Shown: positions 23,731 to 32,319, counted from the stretch's first letter. The stretch: 64,000 nucleotides of DNA from Peptococcaceae bacterium (GCA_023512435.1 JAILZP010000007.1:42801-106800); one strand, 5' to 3'. Notes: generated by a model not told the origin, from the letters alone. Program-made: numbers and translations.

Positions 23731-24210
23731 CTAGGATCCCCCCAGCATGGTTATGACTGTCCTGATCAGCACCACCACGAAGGCGGAAAACACGCCGAAA
23801 ACGATTACCGAACCGGCCAGCTTGAACATTTTGCCCCCGACCCCCAGCACGAACCCCTCTGTTCTGTGCTCCATGGCCGCCGAGGCGATGGAGTTGGCGA
23901 AGCCGGTCACGGGCACCGCCGTTCCGGCGCCGGCCCACTGGGCGATATGGTCGTATACGCCCAGGGCGGTCAAAACAACTGAAATAATGATCAATACCGC
24001 GATGGTGGGATTGCCCACCGTTTTTTCGGTGAAATCAAAATTCCACAGGAAAAAATCCGAGATAAACTGGCCGAAAAGACAAATTGCCCCGCCCACCAAA
24101 AAGGCCAATACACAGTTGCGCAAAACCGGGCGCCGGGGCTCCCTGGCCCTGGCGAAGGAATGGTACTCCTGCTGCGCCGGGGTTAATTTTTTCTTTTTCT
24201 TGTTCGACAT
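23731..24210 (-). CDS. spoVAC: Stage V sporulation protein AC (SpoVAC)
   Basis: A 159-residue membrane protein with a basic N-terminus (SNKKKKKLTPAQQEYHSFA), several membrane segments and the motif AGAGTAVPVTGFANSIASAAMEH. In Bacillus SpoVAC forms the mechanosensitive pore that releases Ca-DPA in germination. It is upstream of spoVAD by one base. No spoVAA, spoVAB or spoVAF is present, as in spoVA2mob-type operons. Confidence 0.95.
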   Translation of the reverse strand: MSNKKKKKLTPAQQEYHSFARAREPRRPVLRNCVLAFLVGGAICLFGQFISDFFLWNFDFTEKTVGNPTIAVLIIISVVLTALGVYDHIAQWAGAGTAVPVTGFANSIASAAMEHRTEGFVLGVGGKMFKLAGSVIVFGVFSAFVVVLIRTVITMLGGS

Positions 24211-24227
24211 GGATTGACCGCCTTTCT

Positions 24228-25088
24228 TCAGCTTTTAAGCAGGGGCCCGATTTCGTCAATCACTTCCGACAGCGTTCCGGCGCACCTCCCGTACACTTCC
24301 CCGGCTTCCGGCCGCTGCGTGCCCAGGGCGTACAGTTCGCAGTCGGCCTGGCATTTTTTCAGGGTGGCGAGGACAAGATCCTTCGTTTTGGGCCTGGGCA
24401 CCTGGATGGCGTCGTCGAATAGATCGAGGTAGATCTGCCCCGTGGAGTCCACCTGGGCGATGAAGACGTTTTCGGGGGCCACCCCGGCCTTTTCCAGTTC
24501 GGTGTGCAGCCACTTCCTGTTCAGCCCCATGGCCGCCAGGGGTTCGTCCATGATAATTCCGTCCAGGATCACCGTTTGGGGCGCGCTCTCCCGTCCCACG
24601 TCCATGTTTAGGGTTTTGGCGGTGACCGGCTGTTTTTCTTTCCTGAGCAGCACGCTCACCTCCCCGGTGGGTTCCAGCACGGCGAATTCCACGTCGGCGA
24701 AGTTAAACACATTTTTCTTCCTCAACTGGCTTAACAGGTCCTCGGGGGTCATGCGGGCCTCCATCAGTTTGTCCTCCAGGACCTTGCCGTGGTTGATCAG
24801 GACCGTTTCCCTGCCCTGGACAATGTCTCTCACCGCTTTGTATTTTATGGCCAGGACATAGATCAACGCCGGAAAAAGGGTCCAGACCGCCAGGGCGATC
24901 AGTCCGCCGGCCGGGTTTTTCACCAGGTTCAGGGAAAAGGCGGCGGCCGTCACGCCGATGACAATCACGGTCACCAGGTCGAAAAAGGTTAACCTGGAGG
25001 TCTGTCTTTTTCCCATCAGGCGGACGAGAAAAAGGGTCAGGGCGAATGCGCCCGCGGAACGGATCAAAATGTTCAGCCATTCAGGCAT
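24228..25088 (-). CDS. DUF421 (YetF-like) membrane protein of the spoVA operon
   Basis: A 286-residue protein with three N-terminal membrane segments (to about 85; LFLVRLMGKRQTSRLTFFDLVTVIVIGVTAAAFSL) and a duplicated cytoplasmic DUF421 domain (VLINHGKVLEDKLMEARMTPEDLLSQLRKKNVFNFADVEFAVLE; VILDGIIMDEPLAAMGLNRKWL). DUF421 proteins are regular members of spoVA2mob operons and affect spore wet-heat resistance in Bacillus. It is co-directional with spoVAC. A second, divergent DUF421 gene starts at 25514. Confidence 0.9.
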   Translation of the reverse strand: MPEWLNILIRSAGAFALTLFLVRLMGKRQTSRLTFFDLVTVIVIGVTAAAFSLNLVKNPAGGLIALAVWTLFPALIYVLAIKYKAVRDIVQGRETVLINHGKVLEDKLMEARMTPEDLLSQLRKKNVFNFADVEFAVLEPTGEVSVLLRKEKQPVTAKTLNMDVGRESAPQTVILDGIIMDEPLAAMGLNRKWLHTELEKAGVAPENVFIAQVDSTGQIYLDLFDDAIQVPRPKTKDLVLATLKKCQADCELYALGTQRPEAGEVYGRCAGTLSEVIDEIGPLLKS

Positions 25089-25113
25089 CGGCTTTACCCC
25101 TTGTCATTCGCTG

Positions 25114-25320
25114 TTAAAAACCCTTGTATTGCGGCTCTTCGTACTCCAGAACGCCGACTCTCCGGTGGAGATCCCCGATCACCTGTTTTAGGCGATCCGC
25201 ATTCCGTGACAGGACGAATTTGGCCTCCGGGTTCTCCTCGATGGAGGCAAAGGCTTCCAGGGCGGCCTGGGCTCCTTTGAGGCCGGCCAGGGTTTGCTTG
25301 ACCTGCGCGGCGACAGTCAT
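25114..25320 (-). CDS. DUF1657 protein
   Basis: A 68-residue soluble helical protein (TVAAQVKQTLAGLKGAQAALEAFASIEENPEAKFVLSRNADRLKQVIGDLHRRVGVLEYEEPQYKGF) matching the DUF1657 family, found almost only in spoVA2mob-type operons of spore formers. It is the first gene of the operon, with GGAGGTGATCG before ATG 25320 and a sigma-G-like promoter directly upstream. Confidence 0.9.
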   Translation of the reverse strand: MTVAAQVKQTLAGLKGAQAALEAFASIEENPEAKFVLSRNADRLKQVIGDLHRRVGVLEYEEPQYKGF

Positions 25321-25341
25321 TCGATCACCTCCGGCTTTACA

Positions 25342-25371
25342 TATTTTGCATACCCGGGCGGATTTATATAC
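25342..25371 (-). promoter_or_regulatory. Sigma-G-type promoter of the spoVA-like operon
   Basis: On the minus strand, GTATA (25367-25371), 18-base spacer, CAAAATA (25342-25348). It matches the forespore sigma-G pattern (gnATr / cAtnnTA) with one mismatch, about 20 bases before the DUF1657 start codon. The gerA upstream region shows the same geometry. Confidence 0.5.
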
Positions 25372-25513
25372 GGAGGGAGACTTTTTTGGTTCGCTAAAAG
25401 CGGCGTAAAGTGTGCTGAAAATTTATTCCAGCCCGATCCGGGTTGCCGGGGATCACATAAAATTTTCGCGGCTGGTGAAGATAAAAAAAAAGCTTTGGGC
25501 GGTGTTGGACAAC

Positions 25514-26194
25514 ATGATTCTCGGAATTATCCGCACCCTGATTCTTTTTGCCGTGGTGGTGGTGGGCCTGCGGCTGATGGGCAAGAGGCAGGTGGGCCAG
25601 CTTCAGCCCTACGAGCTGGTCATTGTGATCATGCTGTCGGCCTTGGCGGCCATCCCCATGGAAAACACCGGGGTGCCCCTGGCCGGAGGGCTGGTGCCCA
25701 TTTTGACCCTGATCATGGTGCATGTGGCTTTATCCTATGCAAGCCTGAAAAGTGAGCGGGCCCGGGGGATAATCTGCGGCACCCCCAGCGTGCTGATCGA
25801 GAATGGAAAAATTGTTGAGCAGGAGCTGGCCCGGCTGCGCTACAACATCAATGACCTGCTGGAGCAGCTGAGGGCCAAGAACGTCCCGAATATCGCCGAC
25901 GTGGAATTCGCCATCCTGGAGACCGGCGGGCAGCTGAGCGTTATTCCGAAATCCCAGAAGAGGCCGGTGATCCCGGAGGATTTGAACCTTCCCACCAAGT
26001 ACGAGGGCCTGCCCGTAACTCTGGTTATCGACGGCTATGTGTTCCACAAAAACCTGGCCAGGATCAGCCTCAGCGAGGAATGGCTGGAGTCGGAGCTGCG
26101 GAAGTTCAACATCCGCAGCCCGAAGGACGTGCTTTTTGCCAGCCTGGACACGGAAGGGAAGCTGTTTTTCCAGGTGAAGTCGAAAGCAGGGTAG
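25514..26194 (+). CDS. DUF421 (YetF-like) membrane protein, second copy
   Basis: A 226-residue membrane protein with three N-terminal segments (ILGIIRTLILFAVVVVGLRLMGKRQVGQLQPYELVIVIMLSALAA) and DUF421 domains (VLIENGKIVEQELARLRYNINDLLEQLRAKNVPNIADVEFAILE; VIDGYVFHKNLARISLSEEWLESELRKFNI). It diverges from the spoVA-like operon. ATG 25514 is chosen to place the first membrane segment at the N-terminus; its ribosome site is weak, and an in-frame start as far up as 25412 cannot be excluded. Confidence 0.85.
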   Translation: MILGIIRTLILFAVVVVGLRLMGKRQVGQLQPYELVIVIMLSALAAIPMENTGVPLAGGLVPILTLIMVHVALSYASLKSERARGIICGTPSVLIENGKIVEQELARLRYNINDLLEQLRAKNVPNIADVEFAILETGGQLSVIPKSQKRPVIPEDLNLPTKYEGLPVTLVIDGYVFHKNLARISLSEEWLESELRKFNIRSPKDVLFASLDTEGKLFFQVKSKAG

Positions 26195-26198
26195 AAGT

Positions 26199-26237
26199 GG
26201 GGATTGGGGATTGGTGATTGGGGATTAGGGATTGGGG
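26199..26237. repeat. Heptanucleotide tandem array (GGGGATT type)
   Basis: Five 7-mers (GGGGATT, GGGGATT, GGTGATT, GGGGATT, AGGGATT) plus GGGG. The array ends in the G-run that serves as ribosome site for the DUF4363 gene at 26246. Confidence 0.8.
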
Positions 26238-26245
26238 GGGCTGAA

Positions 26246-26626
26246 ATGCGTTTGTTGGTGGCATTACTCGTTGTTTTCCTGGCCGTTGTGGCGCTGGGCT
26301 TCTGGACGAACCGCCTCCTGCAGGCGTCCACCGCCGATTTGCTGGAACACATCGACAAAATATCGGCCGATGTGAAAAAAGAAAACTGGGAGGACGCCCT
26401 GGCCAAAACGTCCGGGCTGGAAAAGGCCTGGAACAAAAAGGCCGGTTGGTGGCCCGCCCTGTTGGACCACCAGGAAATGGACAATATCGAATTCGCCTTG
26501 TCCAGGGTCAGGGAATATATCGCCGCCCGGAACGCCGCCCTTTCCCGGGGAGAGCTGGCGGAGCTGAGGCTGATGATCAAACACATCCCGGAAAAGGAAG
26601 CCGTATCGGTGAAAAATATTTTCTAG
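26246..26626 (+). CDS. DUF4363 family protein
   Basis: A 126-residue protein with one N-terminal membrane segment (RLLVALLVVFLAVVALGFWTNRLL) and a helical extracytoplasmic domain (LEHIDKISADVKKENWEDALAKTSGLEKAWNKKAGWWPALLDHQEMDNIEFALSRV). It matches DUF4363, often next to DUF421 in Clostridia; its function is unknown. ATG 26246 is chosen because upstream codons are made of heptanucleotide repeat. It is co-directional with the second DUF421 gene, 51 bases behind it. Confidence 0.8.
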   Translation: MRLLVALLVVFLAVVALGFWTNRLLQASTADLLEHIDKISADVKKENWEDALAKTSGLEKAWNKKAGWWPALLDHQEMDNIEFALSRVREYIAARNAALSRGELAELRLMIKHIPEKEAVSVKNIF

Positions 26627-26726
26627 GGATTAGGGATCTTTCGCCCGGAAAGGGGGAGCGGAGGGTGCGGCTGGACTTCGAAAAGAACCTGGGCAACACC
26701 GGCAGGGCAATCAGTGCGGAATAGTG

Positions 26727-26758
26727 AAAGCCAATCGCATCAAGAAGTGTTTGGCTTT
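26727..26758 (+). terminator. Terminator after the DUF4363 gene
   Basis: AAAGCCAA (26727-26734) pairs with TTGGCTTT (26751-26758), followed by further T residues. Confidence 0.7.
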
Positions 26759-26840
26759 TTTATTTATAGTTCATGGATACCAATCAGACTTGCAGGTATG
26801 TTAAATATTATATATTATATATGTCAAGAGGTGATGTCAA

Positions 26841-27044
26841 ATGAAGACAACTTTATATGTTAGTCGGGAACTTCTGGAAGAGGCTATGGCTTTGGCAGGA
26901 ACCCAAAAGATAACTGAGGTGGTCAATCTGGCCCTAAACGATTTTATTCGCAGGCGACGGCTTGAGAGGCTGGCGGATAAATTGGGCCGGGAGGATTTTG
27001 CCCTGACATTAAGCGACCTGGAGGAAATGCGGCGTGACGAATGA
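26841..27044 (+). CDS. vapB: VapB-type antitoxin
   Basis: A 67-residue protein with a ribbon-helix-helix-like N-terminus (KTTLYVSRELLEEAMALAGTQKITEVVNLALNDFIRRRR) and an acidic/basic C-terminal tail that would bind the toxin. It overlaps the following PIN-domain gene, the normal vapBC order. The ribosome site AGAGGTGATG precedes ATG 26841. The upstream AT-rich stretch (26795-26825, TATATTATATATG) is a likely promoter/autoregulation region. Confidence 0.85.
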   Translation: MKTTLYVSRELLEEAMALAGTQKITEVVNLALNDFIRRRRLERLADKLGREDFALTLSDLEEMRRDE

Positions 27045-27459
27045 AAAGTTTCTGGCCGATACCTCCATTTGGATAAATGCCATCAGGCGGGACGGCTGCC
27101 CTGAGGTGCGGAGGTGGCTTAAAATGGCCTTGCTCGAAGAAAAAGTCTTAATTGCGCCTCCGGTCAAAGCCGAGATACTTTCAGGGGCTGCAACCAAAAA
27201 ACAGTTTGAAGAGTTGAAAAATGACCTGAGTGCAGTTCCCATGTTGGGCCGGGACGGTGAAGTGTGGGAATATGCCGCAAAGTTGAGTTTTACCCTGCGG
27301 CGCAAGGGGATCAGCGTCCCCATGATGGATGCATTGATTGCTTCCTGGGCCATCGTAAATGAGAGTATCTTGATTCATCACGACAGGCGCTATCAGTTAA
27401 TTGAGAGTGTTGACCCAAATTTAAAAGCGGTTTCCCTTCCGCCATTCACCAAAAATTAG
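27034..27459 (+). CDS. vapC: VapC-type PIN-domain ribonuclease toxin
   Basis: A 141-residue PIN-domain RNase. The acidic residues of the metal site are visible: LADTSIW (Asp near 8), PPVKAEIL (Glu near 49), PMMDALIASWA (Asp near 97) and IHHDRRY (Asp near 115). VapC toxins cleave tRNA or rRNA and are neutralised by VapB. GTG 27034 lies inside the end of vapB, so the pair is translationally coupled. Confidence 0.88.
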   Translation: MTNEKFLADTSIWINAIRRDGCPEVRRWLKMALLEEKVLIAPPVKAEILSGAATKKQFEELKNDLSAVPMLGRDGEVWEYAAKLSFTLRRKGISVPMMDALIASWAIVNESILIHHDRRYQLIESVDPNLKAVSLPPFTKN

Positions 27460-27623
27460 GATTTCAAAAAGCTGTCAGCCCTTAGCGGCCAGAATCCACA
27501 GAATAGTTTTGCGATGCTGACATGCACGTAGGGGGAGGATTTTAAGGCCGATCGGGTGTTCCGGAGGCTGTCCTAACTCCCTTTGCCAGGCCAGCATGAC
27601 GTATCCTCCGGTGGAATCGGCGG

Positions 27624-27848
27624 TCAGGACAGCAGTTTTTCCAGGTACCGGCTGACCGGTTCGAAAACGGCCATGATTCCCTCGGTGGGGTTGGGCAGGG
27701 GCAGGTCCAGCACCTGCCCGAAGCTGTAGATCATGCCTATGATCAGCAGCACGCCGAAGGCAGCCAGTTCCCGCCACATTTTTTTCCTGATCAGGCCGGG
27801 GGCCTCAATGGCGATTATGGCTATAAATATAATGATTAGAAAAACCAT
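27624..27848 (-). CDS. Small membrane protein near the ger operon
   Basis: A 74-residue protein with two hydrophobic segments (VFLIIIFIAIIAIEAPGLI and ELAAFGVLLIIGMIYSFGQVL) and a C-terminal PNPTEGIMAVFEPVSRYLEKLL. Similar short membrane proteins occur beside gerA clusters in Peptococcaceae; the function is unknown. GGAGGG lies upstream of ATG 27848. The 160 bases between vapC and this gene show no further gene. Confidence 0.65.
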   Translation of the reverse strand: MVFLIIIFIAIIAIEAPGLIRKKMWRELAAFGVLLIIGMIYSFGQVLDLPLPNPTEGIMAVFEPVSRYLEKLLS

Positions 27849-27903
27849 TGTTTAACCCTCCGCATCTTGACCCGTAACAATTGCAAAGTAGGAATTCATA
27901 GGA

Positions 27904-27931
27904 ATTCAGAAGTGAGAATCCAGAATGAAAA
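27904..27931. repeat. Degenerate heptanucleotide array
   Basis: About four 7-base units (TTCAGAA, GTGAGAA, TCCAGAA, TGAAAAA) in the gap between the small membrane gene and gerC. Weaker than the other arrays. Confidence 0.4.
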
Positions 27932-28002
27932 AGTAACGAATGGTTTTCAACTGCCAGCACTACGATAATGTATGGGATTCCCCGATTTCCAACTCCCAAT
28001 CC

Positions 28003-29250
28003 TCACCGCTGCCCGGGTTCCACAGGATTTGTGATCATTCCGGATCGCCGGATTTTGCTTTCCACCTGGACCCGCACCTGAACGGCGGGGAACATGTCCT
28101 CCCATTCTTTTTTCATTGTCTTCCACTGCCGGGGGTACTTGCGGTGCACCGCCTCGCCGAACCCGAACACGTCCACCCTGTATTCCTGCTGGGCCTTGGC
28201 CAGGGCCGCCTCCACCTCGCCCCGGACGGCTTCGGCCAGCAGCCTTTCCAGCCCGGCGACGGTTTCCGGCCTGGTGAGGTCCAGGGGCCCCGTGGTTTCC
28301 GCAAGGTTGGCTTCCGTCTTTATTTTTGCCGTCATCAGGACCCGGCCTTCCCGTATTTCGGGCTGAAGCCTGGTTTTTGAGCGGAGTATTTCCAGGGCGG
28401 CTTTTTTATCTTTTTCTTCGGGAAGGGGGACCTCAATAACGCCTCCCCTGACCTGGCTCCTCACCCACAGGAGGCCCCGGCTTTCCCTTGAATCCAGCCA
28501 GCCCGCCAGCCTGTCCCGGCGGAAGACGGCGGTGCCGTTGATTCTCATGTTCTCCCGCGGCTCGGCAACGTGTCCTTCGGGCATTTTTTTCGTGTGCTCC
28601 TCCGGAGAGGCCGGGTTCGGCACCATATCGATGACGGCGGTAAAGGGATGGGTGCTCCCGCTTTCCATCATTTCCATGAAATCCCCCAGCCTTTGCACCG
28701 CGTACCGGGAAACGGAGTTCCGCTCATTGAGGATATTGAAAATTCGCGAAGCCGGAGTGACTTCGACCCGGCCGGGCAGGTCCAGCAGGGTGACCGGGTC
28801 CGCCCTGGCCACCAGGAGCCAGGGGGTGCGGCGGACCTGGATGCTGCGCTCGAAGTAGTCCATCACTTCTTTGACCCCCTGCCGGGCCAGGCTCTCGGAA
28901 AGGATCACCACCTGGTCGTGGGCGAAGAAAAGCTGGCGGGGAGTCTGCCGGGAAAGATCCCGGAGCGCCTCGGATATTGTGTGCCCCTCGACGACCCGGT
29001 TGCGGTAGGCCTTGACCCCGGAAAATCCCGGGGCTCCCATGCCCATACCGCCGGCGCCCCGCACCAGGGCGGAGGGGACAATGGTCTGCACCACTACCTT
29101 TACTTTCCCCCCGGGGGCCGTGTCCACGCCGGTGGCCAGAACAATCCCCAGCCGTTCCACCTCCCGGTAGTCCCAGCAGCCCGGCTGGGAGACCGCCAAG
29201 GTCAGTAAGACAAATGCCGTTAAAGTGATTTTAACCCGCCGGTTCACCAT
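28003..29250 (-). CDS. gerC: Spore germination lipoprotein, Ger(x)C family
   Basis: The C subunit of a nutrient germinant receptor. The 415-residue product has a signal peptide with lipobox (LLTLAVSQPGC), then WDYREVERLGIVLATGVD, the family start, followed by HDQVVILSESLARQGVKEVMDYFERSIQVRRTPWLLVA and a C-terminal domain ending near WEDMFPAVQVRVQVESKIRRSG. ATG 29250 overlaps the gerA stop by 7 bases. The same frame stays open for a further 1.2 kb upstream, but that stretch is antisense-like shadow within gerA. Confidence 0.93.
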   Translation of the reverse strand: MVNRRVKITLTAFVLLTLAVSQPGCWDYREVERLGIVLATGVDTAPGGKVKVVVQTIVPSALVRGAGGMGMGAPGFSGVKAYRNRVVEGHTISEALRDLSRQTPRQLFFAHDQVVILSESLARQGVKEVMDYFERSIQVRRTPWLLVARADPVTLLDLPGRVEVTPASRIFNILNERNSVSRYAVQRLGDFMEMMESGSTHPFTAVIDMVPNPASPEEHTKKMPEGHVAEPRENMRINGTAVFRRDRLAGWLDSRESRGLLWVRSQVRGGVIEVPLPEEKDKKAALEILRSKTRLQPEIREGRVLMTAKIKTEANLAETTGPLDLTRPETVAGLERLLAEAVRGEVEAALAKAQQEYRVDVFGFGEAVHRKYPRQWKTMKKEWEDMFPAVQVRVQVESKIRRSGMITNPVEPGQR

Positions 29251-30902
29251 TGGCCGCCTCCCCGTCCCTCCCGCCCCGGGGGGGAAGGTTTCTGCCCGGG
29301 CGGCTGGCGGTGCGGGTTGAGCTTGCCCGTTTCCGCGGGCCGGCGGCGCATGGCCCACCAGGGTGCCCGCACGGCCACATCTTTCATGTCCCCGGGGTGA
29401 AATGGGGCCAGGGGGGCCAGGTAGGGCGCTCCGAAGGACCGCAGCCCGGCCATGTGGATGAGGATGATCAGGATGCCGGCCATCACCCCGAACAGGCCCA
29501 GGGTGCCCGCCAGCAGCATCATGGGAAAGCGCAGCAGGCGCATGGTGATGGCCAGGTTGAAGACCGGGCTGGCAAAGGAGGAGATGCCGGTGATTGCCAC
29601 CACGATGACCATCAGCGGGGACACCACCCCGGCCTGGACGGCGGCCTGGCCGATGACCAGCGCCCCCACTATGCTGACCGCCTGGCCCACCGCCCGGGGA
29701 AGGCGGATGCCGGCCTCCCGCAGGGCCTCGAAGGTGAACTCCATCAGAAAAGCCTCCACCAGGGCCGGGAAGGGAACCCCCTCCCGGGCGGCGGCCAGGC
29801 TGATCAGCAGCCGGGTGGGAATCATTTCCTGGTGAAAGGTGGTCACGGCTATGTACAGGGACGGCAGTAAAAGCGACGAGGCCAGGGCGATGTACCTCAG
29901 CAGCCGGATGGCGGTGCCCAGAAAATAGCGCTCGAAATAATCTTCCGGGGATTGCAGAAAGCTGATTATCGTGGCCGGAACGATCATGACGAAGGGGGTG
30001 CCGTCCGTGAAGATGGCCACCCGCCCCTCCAGCAGGGCGGCGGCCACCCTGTCCGGCCGCTCGGTGTGGAGCACCTGGGGGAAGGGAGAGTATGGGGAGT
30101 CCTCGATAAACTCTTCCAGGTAGCCGCTTTCCAGCACCCCGTCGATATCGATTCGCCGCAGGCGTCTCTTTACCTCGGACACCAAGTCCGGATCCGCAGT
30201 CCCATTGATGTAGGCGATCACCACCTCCGTATGGCTCACCCGGCCCACATTGAGGCTTTCCAGCACAAGGTTTGGGCTCCTGAGCCGCCGGCGAATCATG
30301 CTGGTGTTGGTGCGCAGGGCTTCGGTGAACCCCTCCCGGGGCCCCCGGACCAGCACTTCGGATGGCGGTTCGCTGATTCCCCGGGTTTCCCAGCCCTTCA
30401 TGTCCATGATCAGGGCGGTGTCCTCTCCGTCCACCATCAGCGCCACGTTCCCGTATAGAACGCCGTCCACCACCTTTCCCATGTCGGGGGCGTCGCTGGA
30501 TCCGGACACGCAAAGGGCGCAGTCTCTGACCAGTTCCAGGAGGTCTCCCCCGGCGGAGGCGAACCCGGCCATGCGGGATTCCAGCATCAGGGGCTTCAAT
30601 ATGGCGCTGTTGATGGTGTCCGTTTGAACCATGCCGTTTATATAAACCACGGCGGCTCCGGCCTGACCCGCCACGCCCAGCCGGAACCGCCGGACCACCA
30701 GGTCGTCGTTTTGGCCCAGGATTGATTCCAGGACATCGAGGTTGGCATTGAGGGAGGAGGACAGTTTAATCTGCTTCAGTTCGTCGAAACTGTGCACCGG
30801 CCGGGCGGCATCCTGCCGCCGGTTCCCGTTTTTCGCCTGGGCGGCCGGCTTTCCCGGCGGCCTCCTCCTGAACAATCTGTTGAACAGCGGGGACACGGCC
30901 AT
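29244..30902 (-). CDS. gerA: Spore germination receptor A subunit (GerA family)
   Basis: A 552-residue membrane protein. The N-terminal soluble domain includes LVVRRFRLG, VVYINGMVQTDTIN, and the family signature VRGPREGFTEALRTNTSMIRRRLRSPNL. The membrane half has VTTFHQEMIPTRLLISLAAAREGVPFPALVEAFLMEFTFEALREAGIRLPRAVGQAVSIVGALVIGQAAV. The C-tail is Pro/Gly/Arg-rich (PPGQKPSPPGREGRGGGQW). It is co-transcribed with gerC; the B subunit is divergent. A sigma-G-type promoter lies just upstream. Confidence 0.95.
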   Translation of the reverse strand: MAVSPLFNRLFRRRPPGKPAAQAKNGNRRQDAARPVHSFDELKQIKLSSSLNANLDVLESILGQNDDLVVRRFRLGVAGQAGAAVVYINGMVQTDTINSAILKPLMLESRMAGFASAGGDLLELVRDCALCVSGSSDAPDMGKVVDGVLYGNVALMVDGEDTALIMDMKGWETRGISEPPSEVLVRGPREGFTEALRTNTSMIRRRLRSPNLVLESLNVGRVSHTEVVIAYINGTADPDLVSEVKRRLRRIDIDGVLESGYLEEFIEDSPYSPFPQVLHTERPDRVAAALLEGRVAIFTDGTPFVMIVPATIISFLQSPEDYFERYFLGTAIRLLRYIALASSLLLPSLYIAVTTFHQEMIPTRLLISLAAAREGVPFPALVEAFLMEFTFEALREAGIRLPRAVGQAVSIVGALVIGQAAVQAGVVSPLMVIVVAITGISSFASPVFNLAITMRLLRFPMMLLAGTLGLFGVMAGILIILIHMAGLRSFGAPYLAPLAPFHPGDMKDVAVRAPWWAMRRRPAETGKLNPHRQPPGQKPSPPGREGRGGGQW

Positions 30903-30926
30903 ACCTCCAGAAACAGCTACTTTTTT

Positions 30927-30956
30927 TAATATCTTGCAGGGGCGGCATTTTTATTC
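30927..30956 (-). promoter_or_regulatory. Sigma-G-type promoter of gerA-gerC
   Basis: On the minus strand, GAATA (30952-30956), 18-base spacer, GATATTA (30927-30933), resembling gnATr / cAtnnTA with one mismatch. The start codon of gerA is about 25 bases downstream. Confidence 0.45.
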
Positions 30957-31056
30957 AATAGCGCCCGGAGAATCCATCCGCCCGCTTGACGGTTCCGGAA
31001 CCGGCATATAAAAGCAGACAAGGGGAATCATAACAGGTGGAAGGGGGGCCGCGGCC

Positions 31057-32169
31057 ATGCTGGAACGGGGTAAAATATCGTGCGCCCAGACGGTCTATTT
31101 GCTGGTGGTCCTGGTGACGGCCACGGCGGTGATTTTCCTGCCGGGCGTAACCGCCCAGGCCGCCGGCCGGGACGCCTGGCTGGCCCCGCTGCTGGCCACC
31201 CTGCCGGGCATCTACCTGGCCTTGGTGATAGCGGCCCTGGGGAAAAGGTTTCCCGGCCAGACCCTGATCCAGTACCTGCAGGCCGTCCTGGGGACCTGGC
31301 CGGGAAGAATAGCGGGCTTCTTGTACTTTTTCTTTTTTGTCCATACCAATAGCGTGATCGTCCGGGAATTCGGCGAGCTGCTGGTGAGCGTGGTGATGCC
31401 CCGGACGCCCCTGGTGGTTGTACATTTGGTGATGATCCTGATCTGCGCCTGGGCCGTCCGGGGAGGGCTGGAGGTGCTGGCCAGGACCATGGAGATCACT
31501 TTTCCGGTGATTATATTTCTTTTTTTGGCCGCCGTGATCCTGACGGCCAGGGACATGCAGTTCGAAAACCTGCTGCCGGTGCTGGAAAACGGCCTCAAGC
31601 CCGTTATCAAGGCATCCTTCCCCCCCATTGGCTGGCGGGGTGAAATAATTCTCCTGGCCATGTTCCTCCCCTACCTGGCCAAGCCCGAGGCGGGGGGGCG
31701 CTGCGCCGTCCTGGCCGTGGTTTTTATCGGGCTGCTGCTGGCTGCCGACGCCGCGGCCAACACGGCCGTATTCGGCCCCGCGGTGGCCCGCATGACCTTT
31801 CCCACTTTTTCCCTGGTCAGGCAGGTCAGCATAGCCAATTTCCTGGAGCGCATCGACGCGGTGCTGGTGGCCATCTGGGTCATGGGCATGTTCGGCAAGA
31901 TCGCCCTGTTCTATTACGGGGCCGTCCTGGGGGCTGCCCAACTGGCGAACTTAAGGGACCACCGGCCCCTGGTGCTGCCGGCGGGGGTGATCCTGGCCGC
32001 CCTGTCCATCCAGGCTGGAGAAAGCTCTCTGGAAATAGTGGAGTATATCGTCAAGGGATGGCCTCCATTTTCCTTCACCATGGAATATTTTTTCCCCACC
32101 CTGCTGCTGGTGGTGGCCGCGGTGAGGGGCAAGGGAGGAAAGGGCCGGGATGGCAAAAGTGCGCGTTAG
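31057..32169 (+). CDS. gerB: Spore germination permease, GerB family
   Basis: A 370-residue amino-acid-permease-like protein with about ten membrane segments (KISCAQTVYLLVVLVTATAVIFLPGV, LPGIYLALVIAALGKRFPGQTLIQYLQAVLGTWPGRIAGF, and so on), the receptor B subunit. Its basic tail (RGKGGKGRDGKSAR) is cytoplasmic. It diverges from gerA-gerC across 154 bases, whereas most loci have all three genes in one operon. GGTGGAAGGGGGG precedes ATG 31057. Confidence 0.93.
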   Translation: MLERGKISCAQTVYLLVVLVTATAVIFLPGVTAQAAGRDAWLAPLLATLPGIYLALVIAALGKRFPGQTLIQYLQAVLGTWPGRIAGFLYFFFFVHTNSVIVREFGELLVSVVMPRTPLVVVHLVMILICAWAVRGGLEVLARTMEITFPVIIFLFLAAVILTARDMQFENLLPVLENGLKPVIKASFPPIGWRGEIILLAMFLPYLAKPEAGGRCAVLAVVFIGLLLAADAAANTAVFGPAVARMTFPTFSLVRQVSIANFLERIDAVLVAIWVMGMFGKIALFYYGAVLGAAQLANLRDHRPLVLPAGVILAALSIQAGESSLEIVEYIVKGWPPFSFTMEYFFPTLLLVVAAVRGKGGKGRDGKSAR

Positions 32170-32180
32170 GTTCCGTCAGG

Positions 32181-32222
32181 ACGCCCCGGCGGCGGGGACT
32201 TTCTTCCGACGGGGGCGTTTTC
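32181..32222 (+). terminator. Probable terminator after gerB
   Basis: ACGCCCC near 32181 can pair with GGGGCGT near 32214, followed by TTTT. The loop is long and GC-rich. Confidence 0.45.
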
Positions 32223-32319
32223 CGTATAAGACGGAGGCAAAATATATTGGGGGCTGTGTCGTGAAAAAGGGAAGGATTAACTTGTCTTCCGGAGAATTAA
32301 AACAGCGGAGGTGTTTGTA

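Noticed and set aside
26199..26237. CRISPR-like repeat array
   Set aside because: Units are 7 bases, directly adjacent and without spacers; no cas gene is present anywhere in the window.
28003..30513. An 836-residue frame joining gerC to a long upstream extension
   Set aside because: The upstream 420 residues are an alternative frame of gerA (Arg/Gly/Pro-rich). The lipoprotein signal at 29250 marks the true gerC start.
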